Below, piece by piece: positions 30,108-38,640 of a DNA stretch of 64,000 nt (positions within the stretch are counted from its first letter, which is position 1; each line of letters begins with the position of its first letter). A model generated the notes under the pieces. The model ran no database searches. It saw nothing but the letters and a program-made list of their open reading frames with translations, and was not told where the DNA came from. The stretch is taken from positions 9,299,501-9,363,500 of the forward strand of contig NZ_CP059997.1 in the NCBI RefSeq assembly GCF_018736145.1, given 5' to 3'. The translations under genes and the position numbers were made by a program. Source of the DNA: Amycolatopsis sp. CA-230715 (GTDB taxonomy: Bacteria > Actinomycetota > Actinomycetes > Mycobacteriales > Pseudonocardiaceae).

Positions 30108-31394
30108 ATGACACCGCTACCGCACGAGCTCCCGTTCGTCGTGGACGTGCCCGAGACCGGATCCGTGCACCGGCACGGGGGTTTCGACCTCTACCGGCCG
30201 GACGGGCTCGACGGTCCGGCGCCGGTGGTGGTGTTCGTGCCAGGTCCGGTGCCGGCGGAACTTCCTGTGCCACCGAGGGAATGGCCGCTCTTCCAGGGGT
30301 ACGGACGGGTGGTCGCCGGACGCGGGGTGCTCGCGGCCGTGCTCGACCTGCCCTACCACTCGCTCCCCGACGTGCCCGCCGTCCGCGGCGAATTCGCCGC
30401 GCGCGTCGAATCCGTGCGCACACTGCCCGAAGTCGACTCCGCCCGCGTCGCGGTGTGGGCGTTTTCCGGCGGTGGCCTGCTGGTCAAGCACTGGCTCGCG
30501 GAGTCCCCGGAGTGGTTGCGGTGCCTCGGCCTGACCTACCCCGTCCTCGGCACGGACGAGGACGATCACGTGTCCCAGCCGCACGACGGGCTCCCGGTCG
30601 TGCTCACCAGGGCAGGGCTCGAAGATCCGCGGTACCAGTCCTTTGTGGACGAGATCGCCGACGCGGTGCGGCGCGTCGACGTACCCGACGGGCGGCACGG
30701 CTTCGACATCGCCGACCACACCGACCAGTCCCGGCGAGCCGTGCTCGACGCGGTCGAGTTGGTGGTCGGCTCGGTCAGAGAGCAGTTCGCCGCGCCGTCG
30801 TGGTTCACCGGGATCGCCGCCGCCCTGATCGACGGTCTCCCTCCGGCGGAGGCCACACGGTGGGCCCGACGTGTCCACAGTGTACTCGCCGATTCCGGTG
30901 GCACAGTGCCCTTTTCCGTGGTGCACGCGTGGCACCGCGACACCGTCGCGCCGTTGCTCGGCGAGCCGGGCGTGGCGCTCGGAGCGCTGCACGCACGTGC
31001 CTTCGCCGGTGAAACGATCGGCGAAGCCGAATGGCACGAGGCCCTCCGCCCGGCGCTGGCGGCGGTCTACCGCCGGGCCTACGACTACGAAAAGGCCCAC
31101 GCCACCGCGTCGGCGACGGCAACCGCCTATGCCGCCGCCAACGACTTCGGGCCGGACGAGACCACGCAGTTCGTCGAGCACTACGCGACACTCAACACCG
31201 ACGCGAACGTCGAAGCCTTCGCCGAGGCGAATGCCATCGCGAACGCCCGCGCGCTCGCCGCGGCCTACGCGACGGCGGACGCGGACGCCTACGCCGCGGC
31301 CTTTCCTGCCGCGTACGCACGGGCCTGCGCGATCGCGAGCGGGGCCGAGGACGCGTACCGCTCCCTCGCCGACGGACTGGTGTCCCGCCTCTGA
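30108..31394 (+). CDS. Alpha/beta hydrolase with Ala-rich C-terminal domain
   Basis: 428 residues. Residues about 1-225 form an alpha/beta hydrolase of the dienelactone-hydrolase type: nucleophile elbow AVWAFSGGG (first Gly of GxSxG is Ala), an Asp-rich strand, and GRHGFDIAD with the likely catalytic His. The C-terminal about 200 residues are separate. They include an Ala-rich, low-complexity segment (ATASATATAYAAANDF and AFAEANAIANARALAAAYA) interrupted by ETTQFVEHYATLN. This part is not recognised and may form long helices. The substrate is unknown. The ATG is preceded by a purine-rich AGGATGGGG. Confidence 0.6.
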   Translation: MTPLPHELPFVVDVPETGSVHRHGGFDLYRPDGLDGPAPVVVFVPGPVPAELPVPPREWPLFQGYGRVVAGRGVLAAVLDLPYHSLPDVPAVRGEFAARVESVRTLPEVDSARVAVWAFSGGGLLVKHWLAESPEWLRCLGLTYPVLGTDEDDHVSQPHDGLPVVLTRAGLEDPRYQSFVDEIADAVRRVDVPDGRHGFDIADHTDQSRRAVLDAVELVVGSVREQFAAPSWFTGIAAALIDGLPPAEATRWARRVHSVLADSGGTVPFSVVHAWHRDTVAPLLGEPGVALGALHARAFAGETIGEAEWHEALRPALAAVYRRAYDYEKAHATASATATAYAAANDFGPDETTQFVEHYATLNTDANVEAFAEANAIANARALAAAYATADADAYAAAFPAAYARACAIASGAEDAYRSLADGLVSRL

Positions 31395-31419
31395 AATCCG
31401 CTTGGTGCGCGGCTCCCCG

Positions 31420-31860
31420 TCAGACCAGCTCTTCGAGGATCTTGAGGATCCGGCGTTCGCGGGTTTCCTCGCGCTTGGCCGACTCGACCGCGAACACGCG
31501 CTCCCGCTGCTTGCTGTAGGAAAGTGCGTCGAAGGCCGCACGGGCACCCGGATGCCGCTCGAGTGCCGCCGCCAGGGTGTCGGGGATCTCGACGGTGCGC
31601 TCCGCGGTGTCGAGCTCGACTTCGACTTCGACCTTCTCTCCCGCTTCGACACCGGCCGCGGCTCGGTTGCCTGCGTTGAGCGGCACCATGAACCGCGCGC
31701 CGTAGACCGCGACGGTGCTGCGGTAGGTGTGCTCGCCGACGGTGACCTTCACCCGCGGCTTCTTGCCCGCCCCCAACGCTTCGACTACTTCAGCGGGCAC
31801 CTCGAAGCCGGTGGCTGTCTTCCCGCCCAGTTCGATCGTGGTGGTGAACTGGTGCGTCAT
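31420..31860 (-). CDS. DUF1905/YdeI-like protein
   Basis: 146 residues; GGAGGAG lies just before the ATG at 31860. The N-terminal half (MTHQFTTTIELGG through KVTVGEHTYRSTVAVYGARF) matches the DUF1905 beta fold. The C-terminal half (IPDTLAAALERHPGARAAFD, then LSYSKQRERVFAVESAKREE) is the YdeI/bacteriocin-protection type helical domain. The molecular function of the family is not established. It has its own promoter with a dyad operator. Confidence 0.85.
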   Translation of the reverse strand: MTHQFTTTIELGGKTATGFEVPAEVVEALGAGKKPRVKVTVGEHTYRSTVAVYGARFMVPLNAGNRAAAGVEAGEKVEVEVELDTAERTVEIPDTLAAALERHPGARAAFDALSYSKQRERVFAVESAKREETRERRILKILEELV

Positions 31861-31891
31861 CACTCCTCCGGTCCTCGTAAGTCGCGGCACC

Positions 31892-31912
31892 AGTATATCC
31901 ACACTGGATATA
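31892..31912 (-). promoter_or_regulatory. Operator/promoter of the DUF1905 gene
   Basis: TATATCC (31894-31900) and GGATATA (31906-31912) form a perfect 7-bp dyad with a 5-nt spacer in otherwise GC-rich DNA. On the minus strand TATACT (31897-31892) overlaps the dyad and is a near-consensus -10. Binding of a repressor would block the polymerase. No cognate regulator is adjacent. Confidence 0.55.
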
Positions 31913-31957
31913 TCCGAGCCAGGGGTGTCCCACCACCGGATGGGCACACCGTCGACT

Positions 31958-32161
31958 TCAGACGGTGAGCACGAGCTTGCCTTCGAGATGACCGGCGTCG
32001 AGCAGCCGGTGCGCGTCGGCGATGCCCTCGAACGGGAACGTCTCCTGCACGTGGACCCGGAGCCTGCCCTGTGCTACAAGTTCGACGAGGCCCCGCAAGG
32101 CAACCGGGTCCGGGTCGACTCCGATGCCACTGAAACGCATGCCCGCCGCTTCGCACTTGGC
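31958..32161 (-). pseudogene. C-terminal remnant of zinc-type NADP oxidoreductase
   Basis: The last about 68 codons encode the tail of a quinone-oxidoreductase/zinc-dehydrogenase protein: AAGMRFSGIGVDPDPVAL, then the closing FEGIADAHRLLDAGHLEGK and LVLTV. The remaining 240 or so residues of the family are missing; upstream of about 32160 the sequence changes to a SARP remnant. It is a truncated, non-functional fragment at the edge of the right-hand biosynthetic cluster. Confidence 0.75.
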
Positions 32162-32189
32162 GGTCCCGCAGCGGATGCCGCATTCATCA

Positions 32190-32744
32190 TGCTCCGCGAG
32201 TCCGGGATCACTCGGGCGTGCTGTCCGAACGCGATCTCCACGTCGAACCGCTCCTCCACCGCGATCAGCCGGGCCTCGTTCAGGCTCACCGACTCGGCAC
32301 GGGCGGACTTTCCGGGAATGTCCGACAGCGCCACACCACGCCACAACGCGTCGGCTTCACAAACCTTTTGCTCGCGTCGCCGAGAAGACCGAGCATCGCG
32401 GCTGACCGACCGCTTTCCACCCGGCTCCGGAACCGTTCGATGTCCGACTCCCCCGGCTCGAGCCGCAGCCGGTAGCCGTTCGGCTCTGTGATGATCCGGT
32501 CCATCCCGTCCGGGCCGATGGAGATCAGCTTCGCCCGAAGTCGGCATACGTACGAATGAACCGTCGCCGGTGTCGGAGGCGCTACGTCACCGCCCCACAC
32601 CTCGTTCACCAGCAACTTGGCGCTGACCGGATTGTTAGCGTGGAGGACGAGGCTGACCCACACCGCCCTCGCGCGCGGGCCGCCAAGGCGAATCCTTGTT
32701 CCGCCGCTCTCCACTTCGAAGGATCCAAGAATGCGAAAATAAAT
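32190..32744 (-). pseudogene. Frameshifted, truncated SARP-family regulator
   Basis: Reading from 32744, one frame gives the SARP winged-helix domain: FRILGSFEVESGGTRIRLGG, ARAVWVSLVLHANNPVSAKL, TVHSYVCRLRAKL. Near 32350-32375 homology moves to another frame with the start of the BTAD domain: LWRGVALSDIPG and NEARLIAVEERFDVEIAFGQ. It then stops near 32190. The start region has a TAG codon followed by CAA ATT where an ATG is expected. A frameshift, lost 3' half and lost start codon make this a decayed copy. The intact SARP at 33780 is a distinct gene. Confidence 0.78.
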
Positions 32745-32749
32745 TTGCT

Positions 32750-33779
32750 ACCCCAAGCATAACAAAAAGATCGCACCAGCATAGCCGAACGGGCCTGCAA
32801 AGCCTGATTTTCGGATCAGGTCGGGATCGCGGGGAAACGCGTCGTCGCTACGCGTAAGCTCAGCGTTGGTTTCGTGGCACCTCACGCCAGCTTGCGTGCC
32901 GTCCCCCAATCACACAGAGTCATGCGCGCCGAATCCACGGCTACTCGCTCACCCCTTTCACAATCCTTTCAAGTGTGGAAGTCATCGACGGGCCTCTGCC
33001 GCAAGCAGTCGATCTCGACGCAGCCGGCCCGTCGACAGCAGGCCGCCTTCGAAAATGTGTTCGCACGACAGTTCGCGGAAGCGACTCGCCGAAGACTGCC
33101 CCCACCGCGCAACCGGATCGCTGCCTGTTGCGACACAACAAACTTCTGGTCACCATCGCGGGAGCGGCCCTGGGCAGCCCGCTGCGCCCGCTCGACCTCC
33201 GCCGCCAGGTGTGCCGACATGGCGCGCGACGACCCGTATGACTACGCATTGAGACCACCCAGCTACTCGATCGGTGAGATGACCGCGAAAGTATTGGAAC
33301 GCAAAACGCTCTTCAAATACATCGAAGGCGGCCGGAACACCCGCCTCGGCGGGACCGACCCGGCACGACGGTGACCAACCGAACGATGACGCACACCGTG
33401 CGTCATCGTTCGACCTTGTGTTCGAGTCGATCGGAAGAGCTGGCAGCATGGTGAAAGCGCATGTAATCGAAGTGAACGGCGTATCTGACAAATATGGGAT
33501 CGTTCAAGCCCTCCATACAACGCCCACACTGTAGGGTCGCCGAGGCTGTTCACGGCGACACGATACGGCCATCATGGCCAAGTCACATCTCGACCACAGA
33601 AAGGATAACGACGCGCGATCGTGTCCTGAAAGAAATATTTCGACCGGTTGGCCGAACACCCTGCGCGGCTGCGGCGGACCAAGTCCGCCGTACGACGCGG
33701 CCCGTGCGCGTTCCGCGGGCACAGCTGCCGCTCCGGGCTTCCGGCCATCCGGGACAGAGCGACTGGGGAGAGACGGAAG
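32750..33779. other. Gene-poor stretch between SARP remnant and intact SARP
   Basis: About 1 kb of lower GC content without a convincing gene on either strand. Several short frames exist but none shows a domain or clear ribosome site. The best candidate is a 51-residue frame (33219-33374, +) ending 5 bp before the hairpin at 33380; its C-terminus reads GEMTAKVLERKTLFKYIEGG and is not recognised. The segment 33413-33779 should contain the promoter of the SARP gene, but I cannot assign -35/-10 elements with confidence. Confidence 0.5.
33380..33412. terminator. Strong hairpin terminator in the gene-poor stretch
   Basis: CGAACGATGACGCAC (33380-33394) and GTGCGTCATCGTTCG (33398-33412) form a perfect 15-bp stem with a 3-nt loop. 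It lies just after the stop codon at 33374 of an open frame on the + strand and could end a transcript from that side, insulating the SARP gene. The gene it serves is unclear. Confidence 0.7.
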
Positions 33780-35630
33780 TTGGAGTTCAACCTGCTGGGA
33801 CCACTGGAGATCGTCGGAGAGAACGGGCTTCTCGTCACCCCGTCTCGGCTCAAGGAGCGGGTACTGCTGGCGTTACTGCTGGTGAATGCCGGCCAAGCCG
33901 TGAGCGCGGCAGAAATCACCGATACTCTCTGGGGATCGACGCCACCGGCCTCGGCCCAGGCCAACCTCTATTCGTACGTCGCGTCGATCCGCCGCGGCCT
34001 GCAGAGCGGTTCCGCTCCCGGCGCGGCACGCGTCCGAACCGCCGGGGCGGGCTACCTGTTGGACGCCGCCCCAGCGGAGATCGACGCACTGCGGTTCGAG
34101 CGACTGACCGGCGACGGTACGCGGCTGCTGCACGATAATCGGCCGGTCGACGCGGTGCTGCGGTTGGAAGCGGCATTACAGCTCTGGCGGGGACGGGCGC
34201 TGATGGATCTGACCACCACCCCGGACATCTTCAAACTGGAGATCGCACGCCTGGACGACTTGAGGCTCGTCGCACTGGAGCACCTGACCGAGGCACGGAT
34301 CGAGGCTGGCCAAGCCGATCAAGCGGCAGTCGAAGCGGCGGCTTTGGCGCAGGGTCATCCGACGCGCGAACGATTGTGGTACCTGCTCATGCTCGCCCGC
34401 TTTCGCGCCGGCAGACAAGCCGAAGCTCTCGCCGCCTACCAGCAGGCCTACCGAGCGCTCGAGCGCGAACTCGGCCTGCGGCCCGGCGACCAGTTGCGGG
34501 AACTGCAGCAGCGGATTCTTGCTGGGATCCCGGACACAGCGAGCAAGCAAACGCGACTCACCCCGCCCGACGGCGATCGCCCGCACCAGCCGCTCACCAG
34601 TGCCGCGTTGCTCGTCGGCCGCGACCGCGAACTGGAACTGCTGACGACATGGCACGCCGCGGCGACCGGCCCGACGTTCACCGGACTGCCGTTGCTCGCG
34701 GTGACCGGACCGCCTGGGGTCGGCAAGACAGCGCTGGCGGTTCATTGGGCACGATCCGTCTCGGACTGCTACCCCGACGGCCAAATCTTGATCGACCTGC
34801 GGGGCTACTCCACGCAAGCGCCGACGTCCACGCACGAAGCACTGACTCAACTCCTGGTCAGTCTCGGCGTCAACACCAACGACATCCCGTCGGAGGCCCA
34901 CGCCGCGACGGCCCTGTATCGGTCGTCGATCTCCCAGCGGCGCGTGCTGATCATCCTGGACAACGCCGCGCACGCGGGCCAAGTCCGGGAGCTGTTGCCC
35001 GGCACGCCCGGCACGCTCGTGCTGGCTACCAGTCGCAACCGGCTCTCCGGCCTGGTTGCCGCCGATACCGCCACTCGCTTGTCGATCGGCGAGTTGACGA
35101 CGCGCGAGTCGATCGCCATCCTCGGTGGAATCGCCGGCCAGCACCGGATCGAGGAAAACAGCGCCGCGGCTCATGAGCTCGCACGGCTCTGCAACGGACT
35201 GCCGCTGGCGCTCCGAATCGCGGCCGCCAACCTGCACAACAACCATTACCAAGGCGTCGCGGACTACGCGCGCCGAGTCGCGGACGACGTCCACTTGCGG
35301 GCACTGAGCCTGGAAGACGACGAGTCCTTCGGCGTGCGAAGCGCGTTCGACCTGTCATATCAACGACTTTCCCCGCCAGGGCAACGAGCGTTCCGAGTAC
35401 TCGGTCTGCTCAAGGACCGGCGTTTCGGCGTCCGGCTCGTCGCCAACCTGCTCGGCGACGCCCCAGACCAGACGCAACAGGCCTTGACCGAGCTCGTAGC
35501 GGAGCACCTCGTCACTCGCGAGGCAGAGGACCGCTTCGCGATAGACGGCCTGATCCGTCGGTACGCCGTCATGCGATCGCGCGACGCGAGCCAACCGGTG
35601 CGAGAACTCCGGAGTGTCCAAAATGGATGA
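33780..35630 (+). CDS. SARP-family regulator with NB-ARC domain (AfsR-like, large)
   Basis: 616 residues from a TTG start with GGGGAG 9 nt upstream; the protein then begins LEFNLLGPLEIV as SARPs do. Residues 1-105 are the OmpR-like winged helix (ANLYSYVASIRRGL, RTAGAGYLLD). About 105-250 is the BTAD domain (LQLWRGRALMDL, RERLWYLLMLARFRAGRQAE). From about 275 an NB-ARC ATPase follows with Walker A GPPGVGKTAL and Walker B VLIILDNA. The TPR region seen in AfsR is absent. SARPs activate antibiotic clusters by binding direct repeats near -35. It is the only intact regulator beside the PKS-NRPS cluster and its likely activator. Its stop overlaps a possible ATG for the methyltransferase. Confidence 0.9.
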   Translation: MEFNLLGPLEIVGENGLLVTPSRLKERVLLALLLVNAGQAVSAAEITDTLWGSTPPASAQANLYSYVASIRRGLQSGSAPGAARVRTAGAGYLLDAAPAEIDALRFERLTGDGTRLLHDNRPVDAVLRLEAALQLWRGRALMDLTTTPDIFKLEIARLDDLRLVALEHLTEARIEAGQADQAAVEAAALAQGHPTRERLWYLLMLARFRAGRQAEALAAYQQAYRALERELGLRPGDQLRELQQRILAGIPDTASKQTRLTPPDGDRPHQPLTSAALLVGRDRELELLTTWHAAATGPTFTGLPLLAVTGPPGVGKTALAVHWARSVSDCYPDGQILIDLRGYSTQAPTSTHEALTQLLVSLGVNTNDIPSEAHAATALYRSSISQRRVLIILDNAAHAGQVRELLPGTPGTLVLATSRNRLSGLVAADTATRLSIGELTTRESIAILGGIAGQHRIEENSAAAHELARLCNGLPLALRIAAANLHNNHYQGVADYARRVADDVHLRALSLEDDESFGVRSAFDLSYQRLSPPGQRAFRVLGLLKDRRFGVRLVANLLGDAPDQTQQALTELVAEHLVTREAEDRFAIDGLIRRYAVMRSRDASQPVRELRSVQNG

Positions 35631-35731
35631 CAGCCCCCTCGTACCGCGTGGCGGCGTCCTCCGTTCAATTGAGGGGAGGTTCGCGGTTCTTTTCCGCAAC
35701 ACCGCCCACCATATCTGATAGCATATGCTTC

Positions 35732-36397
35732 GTGGCGGATCAACTGGGGATTTCACCGGAATTACTGTCCTACATCCGGAAGTTGTCGTTGCGCGACGAC
35801 GACATTGCACGCGAGCTGCGCGAATTCACGGACGAACTACCCATGGGGCAGACAATGCGGGTCATGGCCGAGGAGGCGCAGCTTCTCGGCCTCCTGGTTG
35901 GTATCACCGGAGCTCGCAACGTGCTGGAGATCGGAACGTTCACCGGGTACAGCACGCTCTGCATGGCCCGCGCCCTGCCGTCGGACGGGCGGCTGGTCAC
36001 CTGTGACATCAACGCCAAATGGCCGGATATCGGCGCAGAATACTGGAATCGAGCCGGTGTGTCCGACCGAATCGAGGTCCGTGTCGGGGACGCCGCGGAA
36101 ACGCTCACGACATTACTCACCGAACAGGGCGCTGACGCCTTCGATCTCGTTTTCATAGATGCCGACAAAACGAACTACAGAACCTATTACGAGCGATGTT
36201 TCCCACTGCTTCGGCCCGGTGGCCTCATCGTGGTCGACAACACCCTCTTCTTCGGGCGGGTCATCGACCCAGCCGCTCAGGACCCCGACACGGTCGCCGT
36301 GCGAGAGTTCAACTCCGCCCTCCACGACGACGACCGTGCCGACATATCCCTGCTCCCGATGGCCGACGGCGTCACGCTGGTCCGGAAGCGCCCCTGA
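35732..36397 (+). CDS. SAM-dependent O-methyltransferase (FkbG-like, methoxymalonyl-ACP pathway)
   Basis: About 221 residues from a GTG at 35732, where family homology starts (LGISPELLSYIRKLSLRDDD). The class I SAM site is VLEIGTFTGYSTLCMA; the metal/catalytic region reads FDLVFIDADKTNYRTYYE and LIVVDNTLFFGRV, as in caffeoyl-CoA-type O-methyltransferases. Relatives FkbG, AsmN-type and oxazolomycin enzymes methylate the 2-hydroxyl of hydroxymalonyl-ACP. The other four pathway genes lie convergently next door. An ATG at 35627, overlapping the SARP stop, would add 35 residues without homology; this start cannot be excluded. The 3' end overlaps the FkbH-like gene by 26 nt. Confidence 0.85.
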   Translation: MADQLGISPELLSYIRKLSLRDDDIARELREFTDELPMGQTMRVMAEEAQLLGLLVGITGARNVLEIGTFTGYSTLCMARALPSDGRLVTCDINAKWPDIGAEYWNRAGVSDRIEVRVGDAAETLTTLLTEQGADAFDLVFIDADKTNYRTYYERCFPLLRPGGLIVVDNTLFFGRVIDPAAQDPDTVAVREFNSALHDDDRADISLLPMADGVTLVRKRP

Positions 36398-37508
36398 CGT
36401 CGGCCGCCACCCGCGCACCCGCGGCATCATCCCGGCTCGCGATCAGATCCGGCGCAACCAGGTCGATCGTCGCGGTCGGCGCCCGCGGGTCCGCGACGAG
36501 GTGCAGCCGTTGCAGGCCGTTGACATCCGTCTCTGGCAGCAGGCCGAGGCAGGCACAGCTCTCGTCGCCGAGGCCGGCGAAGCGGTAAGCGATCTCCATC
36601 ATCCGGTTGCGGTCGGTCGGCCGGAAGTCGGCGACCAAGTGCACCGCGGCGCGCGCGGCCTCGTCGATGAGCCAGTTGATGATCGCCGCCCCTGCGCCGA
36701 ACGACACCACCCGGCACGAGGTCGCCAACAACTTCAGGTGCCAGACATCCGAGTGGGTCGCGAGCAATAGCACACCGATCGCGCCGTGCGGCCCGAACCG
36801 GTCCGTCATCGACGCGACCAGGACCTCGTGGTCCGGATCGGCGATCAGCGCCCGCAGCACGGCGTCCGAGTAGTGCACACCGGTGGCATTCATCTGGCTC
36901 GTGCGCAGCGTGAGCTCCTCGACCCTGGACAACTGCTCGCCGGTCGCTCGCTCGATCCACATCCGCAGGTCGAGTGAGCGCAGGAACTCCTCCGCCGGGC
37001 CGGTGAACGACGATTGCTCCGCCTCCCGTTCAAGGCCGGCCTGATACATCCGGCGACGACGACGCGCGTCGACCGTGACGGCCTTCGGGCTGAACTCCGG
37101 CAGTTCCGCCAAGGCAACCACCTCGTCGGCGCCGTAGCACCGCACGTCAGGTAAGTGGAAATTGACCTCGGCCCGCTCGGCGGGCTGGTCGTCGACGAAG
37201 GCGACCGTCTCGTGCGCGAACCGCAGCTGGTCGGCGATCGCGCGCACGGACTCCGACTTCGGCCCCCAGCCGATCCAAGGCAGTACGAAGTACTCAGAGA
37301 TCCCGAGCTCTTCCAGCTTGGCCCAGGCCAGGTCGTGATCGTTCTTGCTGGCGACCGACTGGAGTATTCCGCGGGAGTCGAGCGTGACGATCAGCTCCCG
37401 CACCGCCTCCGGCAACCGCACGTCGCCGTCTTCCAGCAACGTGCCCTGCCACAGCGTGTTGTCCAGATCCCAGACCAGACACTTCACCGTGGTCATTTCG
37501 TTGTGCAC
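36372..37508 (-). CDS. FkbH-like HAD enzyme (glyceryl-ACP formation)
   Basis: 378 residues. The GTG at 37508 has a strong GGGGAGGAA site; an ATG four codons later lacks one. The N-terminal HAD domain has CLVWDLDNTLWQGTLLED (nucleophile Asp in DxDNT) and FVDDQPAERAEV. The C-terminal half contains the GNAT-like acyl-transfer region (RFGPHGAIGVLLL, SCRVVSFGAGAAIINWL). FkbH enzymes dephosphorylate 1,3-bisphosphoglycerate and load D-glyceryl onto an ACP, the first step to methoxymalonyl-ACP. The operon order FkbH, acyl-ACP dehydrogenase, ACP and hydroxyacyl dehydrogenase is typical. Confidence 0.9.
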   Translation of the reverse strand: MHNEMTTVKCLVWDLDNTLWQGTLLEDGDVRLPEAVRELIVTLDSRGILQSVASKNDHDLAWAKLEELGISEYFVLPWIGWGPKSESVRAIADQLRFAHETVAFVDDQPAERAEVNFHLPDVRCYGADEVVALAELPEFSPKAVTVDARRRRRMYQAGLEREAEQSSFTGPAEEFLRSLDLRMWIERATGEQLSRVEELTLRTSQMNATGVHYSDAVLRALIADPDHEVLVASMTDRFGPHGAIGVLLLATHSDVWHLKLLATSCRVVSFGAGAAIINWLIDEAARAAVHLVADFRPTDRNRMMEIAYRFAGLGDESCACLGLLPETDVNGLQRLHLVADPRAPTATIDLVAPDLIASRDDAAGARVAADVRGASGPA

Positions 37509-37527
37509 GGATTCCTCCCCAGTTCGA

Positions 37528-38640
37528 TCAGTTCGCCGTGGCGACGGCGTGCTGGGCCAAGATGAGCTCGCACATCTCGTTGGTGCCTTCGATGATCTCC
37601 ATGAGCTTCGCGTCGCGGTACGCCCTGGCGACAGCTCCTCCATCGTGCGCGGCCGCCGACGCCAGCACCTGCACCGCGGCGGCGGCGGCACCGGCCGCAT
37701 TGGTCGCGCCCACGTGCTTGGCCAGCACGGTCGCGACCACCATCTCCGGTGATCCCGCATCCCAGCACGCGCTGGCGTGTTCGCAGGCACGGCTTGCCGT
37801 CTGCTCGGCGACGTACATCTCCGCGAGGTGGCGTGCGACCAACTGGTGCTCCGCCAGCGGCTTGCCGAACTGGCTGCGGGTCCGCGCGTGCCGGGACGAC
37901 GCGTTCCGGCACGCGCGGAGGATGCCGACACATCCCCAGGCGACCGAGATCCGGCCGTACGCGAGTGCCGTGGTGACCAGCAGTGGCAACGGCAGCCCGG
38001 ACCCACCGAGCACAGTGGACGAAGGCAGGCGGACCGCGTCGAACCGGATGTTCGCGTGCCCGGCGGCCCGGCAGCCCAACGGATCGGCCACCCGTTCGAT
38101 GTGCACGCCAGGCGCGTCCGCCGGAACGACGACCGCGGCCGCGCCGCCGTCGCACTGGCCGAAGACGACCAAGACATCCGCGTAGGTCGCCGCGGTGACC
38201 CACACCTTCCGCCCGTCGAGGACCACCGAGTCCCCCGCGAATTCGATACTCGTCGACATGGCCGCCAGGTCCGAGCCCGCTTCCGGCTCGCTGAACCCGA
38301 CCGCGGCGAGCCGCCCGCCGGTCAACTCCGGCAGCAACAGCCGCGCCTGTGGTTCGGTCGCGAGCCGCTGAACCGTCCATGCCGCCATTCCCTGCGAGGT
38401 CATCACGCTCCGTACCGAGCTGCAGAGGCTGCCCACGTATGCGGTGAACTCGCCGTTGTCTCGGCTGCTCAGGCCAAGACCACCGTGCGCCGAGGCGACT
38501 TGGGCGCACAGCAGGCCACGGGTGCTCAGCTCCCGCAGTACCCCGTCGGGGATCGTTCCGGCACGGTCCCACTCGCCGGCCCGGTCGCCGACGAGCCGCT
38601 CGACGAATGCGCGCTCGTCGGCGATCCGCTCAGGCGCCAT
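37528..38640 (-). CDS. Acyl-ACP dehydrogenase (methoxymalonyl-ACP pathway, FkbI-like)
   Basis: About 370 residues of the acyl-CoA dehydrogenase family. Landmarks: VGFSEPEAGSDLAAM (flavin/substrate loop), GRKVWVTAATYADVLVVFG, and the C-terminal MEIIEGTNEMCELILA. In this pathway the FAD enzyme oxidises the glyceryl-ACP-derived intermediate. The ATG at 38640 overlaps the ACP gene by 11 nt; an ATG at 38667 is the alternative. It sits between the FkbH-like gene (20 bp) and the ACP gene, so all are in one operon. Confidence 0.88.
   Translation of the reverse strand: MAPERIADERAFVERLVGDRAGEWDRAGTIPDGVLRELSTRGLLCAQVASAHGGLGLSSRDNGEFTAYVGSLCSSVRSVMTSQGMAAWTVQRLATEPQARLLLPELTGGRLAAVGFSEPEAGSDLAAMSTSIEFAGDSVVLDGRKVWVTAATYADVLVVFGQCDGGAAAVVVPADAPGVHIERVADPLGCRAAGHANIRFDAVRLPSSTVLGGSGLPLPLLVTTALAYGRISVAWGCVGILRACRNASSRHARTRSQFGKPLAEHQLVARHLAEMYVAEQTASRACEHASACWDAGSPEMVVATVLAKHVGATNAAGAAAAAVQVLASAAAHDGGAVARAYRDAKLMEIIEGTNEMCELILAQHAVATAN

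Noticed and set aside
31958..32744. The minus-strand frames considered as one intact hypothetical gene
   Set aside because: Homology switches frame within the SARP part and jumps to an unrelated oxidoreductase tail, with no start codon at the expected place.
32874..33374. A 166-codon plus-strand frame considered as a gene
   Set aside because: No domain, weak starts, and composition typical of non-coding sequence over most of its length. Only the last 51 codons before the hairpin remain worth testing.
35627..35731. Start of the O-methyltransferase at the ATG overlapping the SARP stop
   Set aside because: Possible by coupling, but the extra 35 residues show no similarity to the family, which begins near the GTG at 35732. 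Kept only as an alternative.
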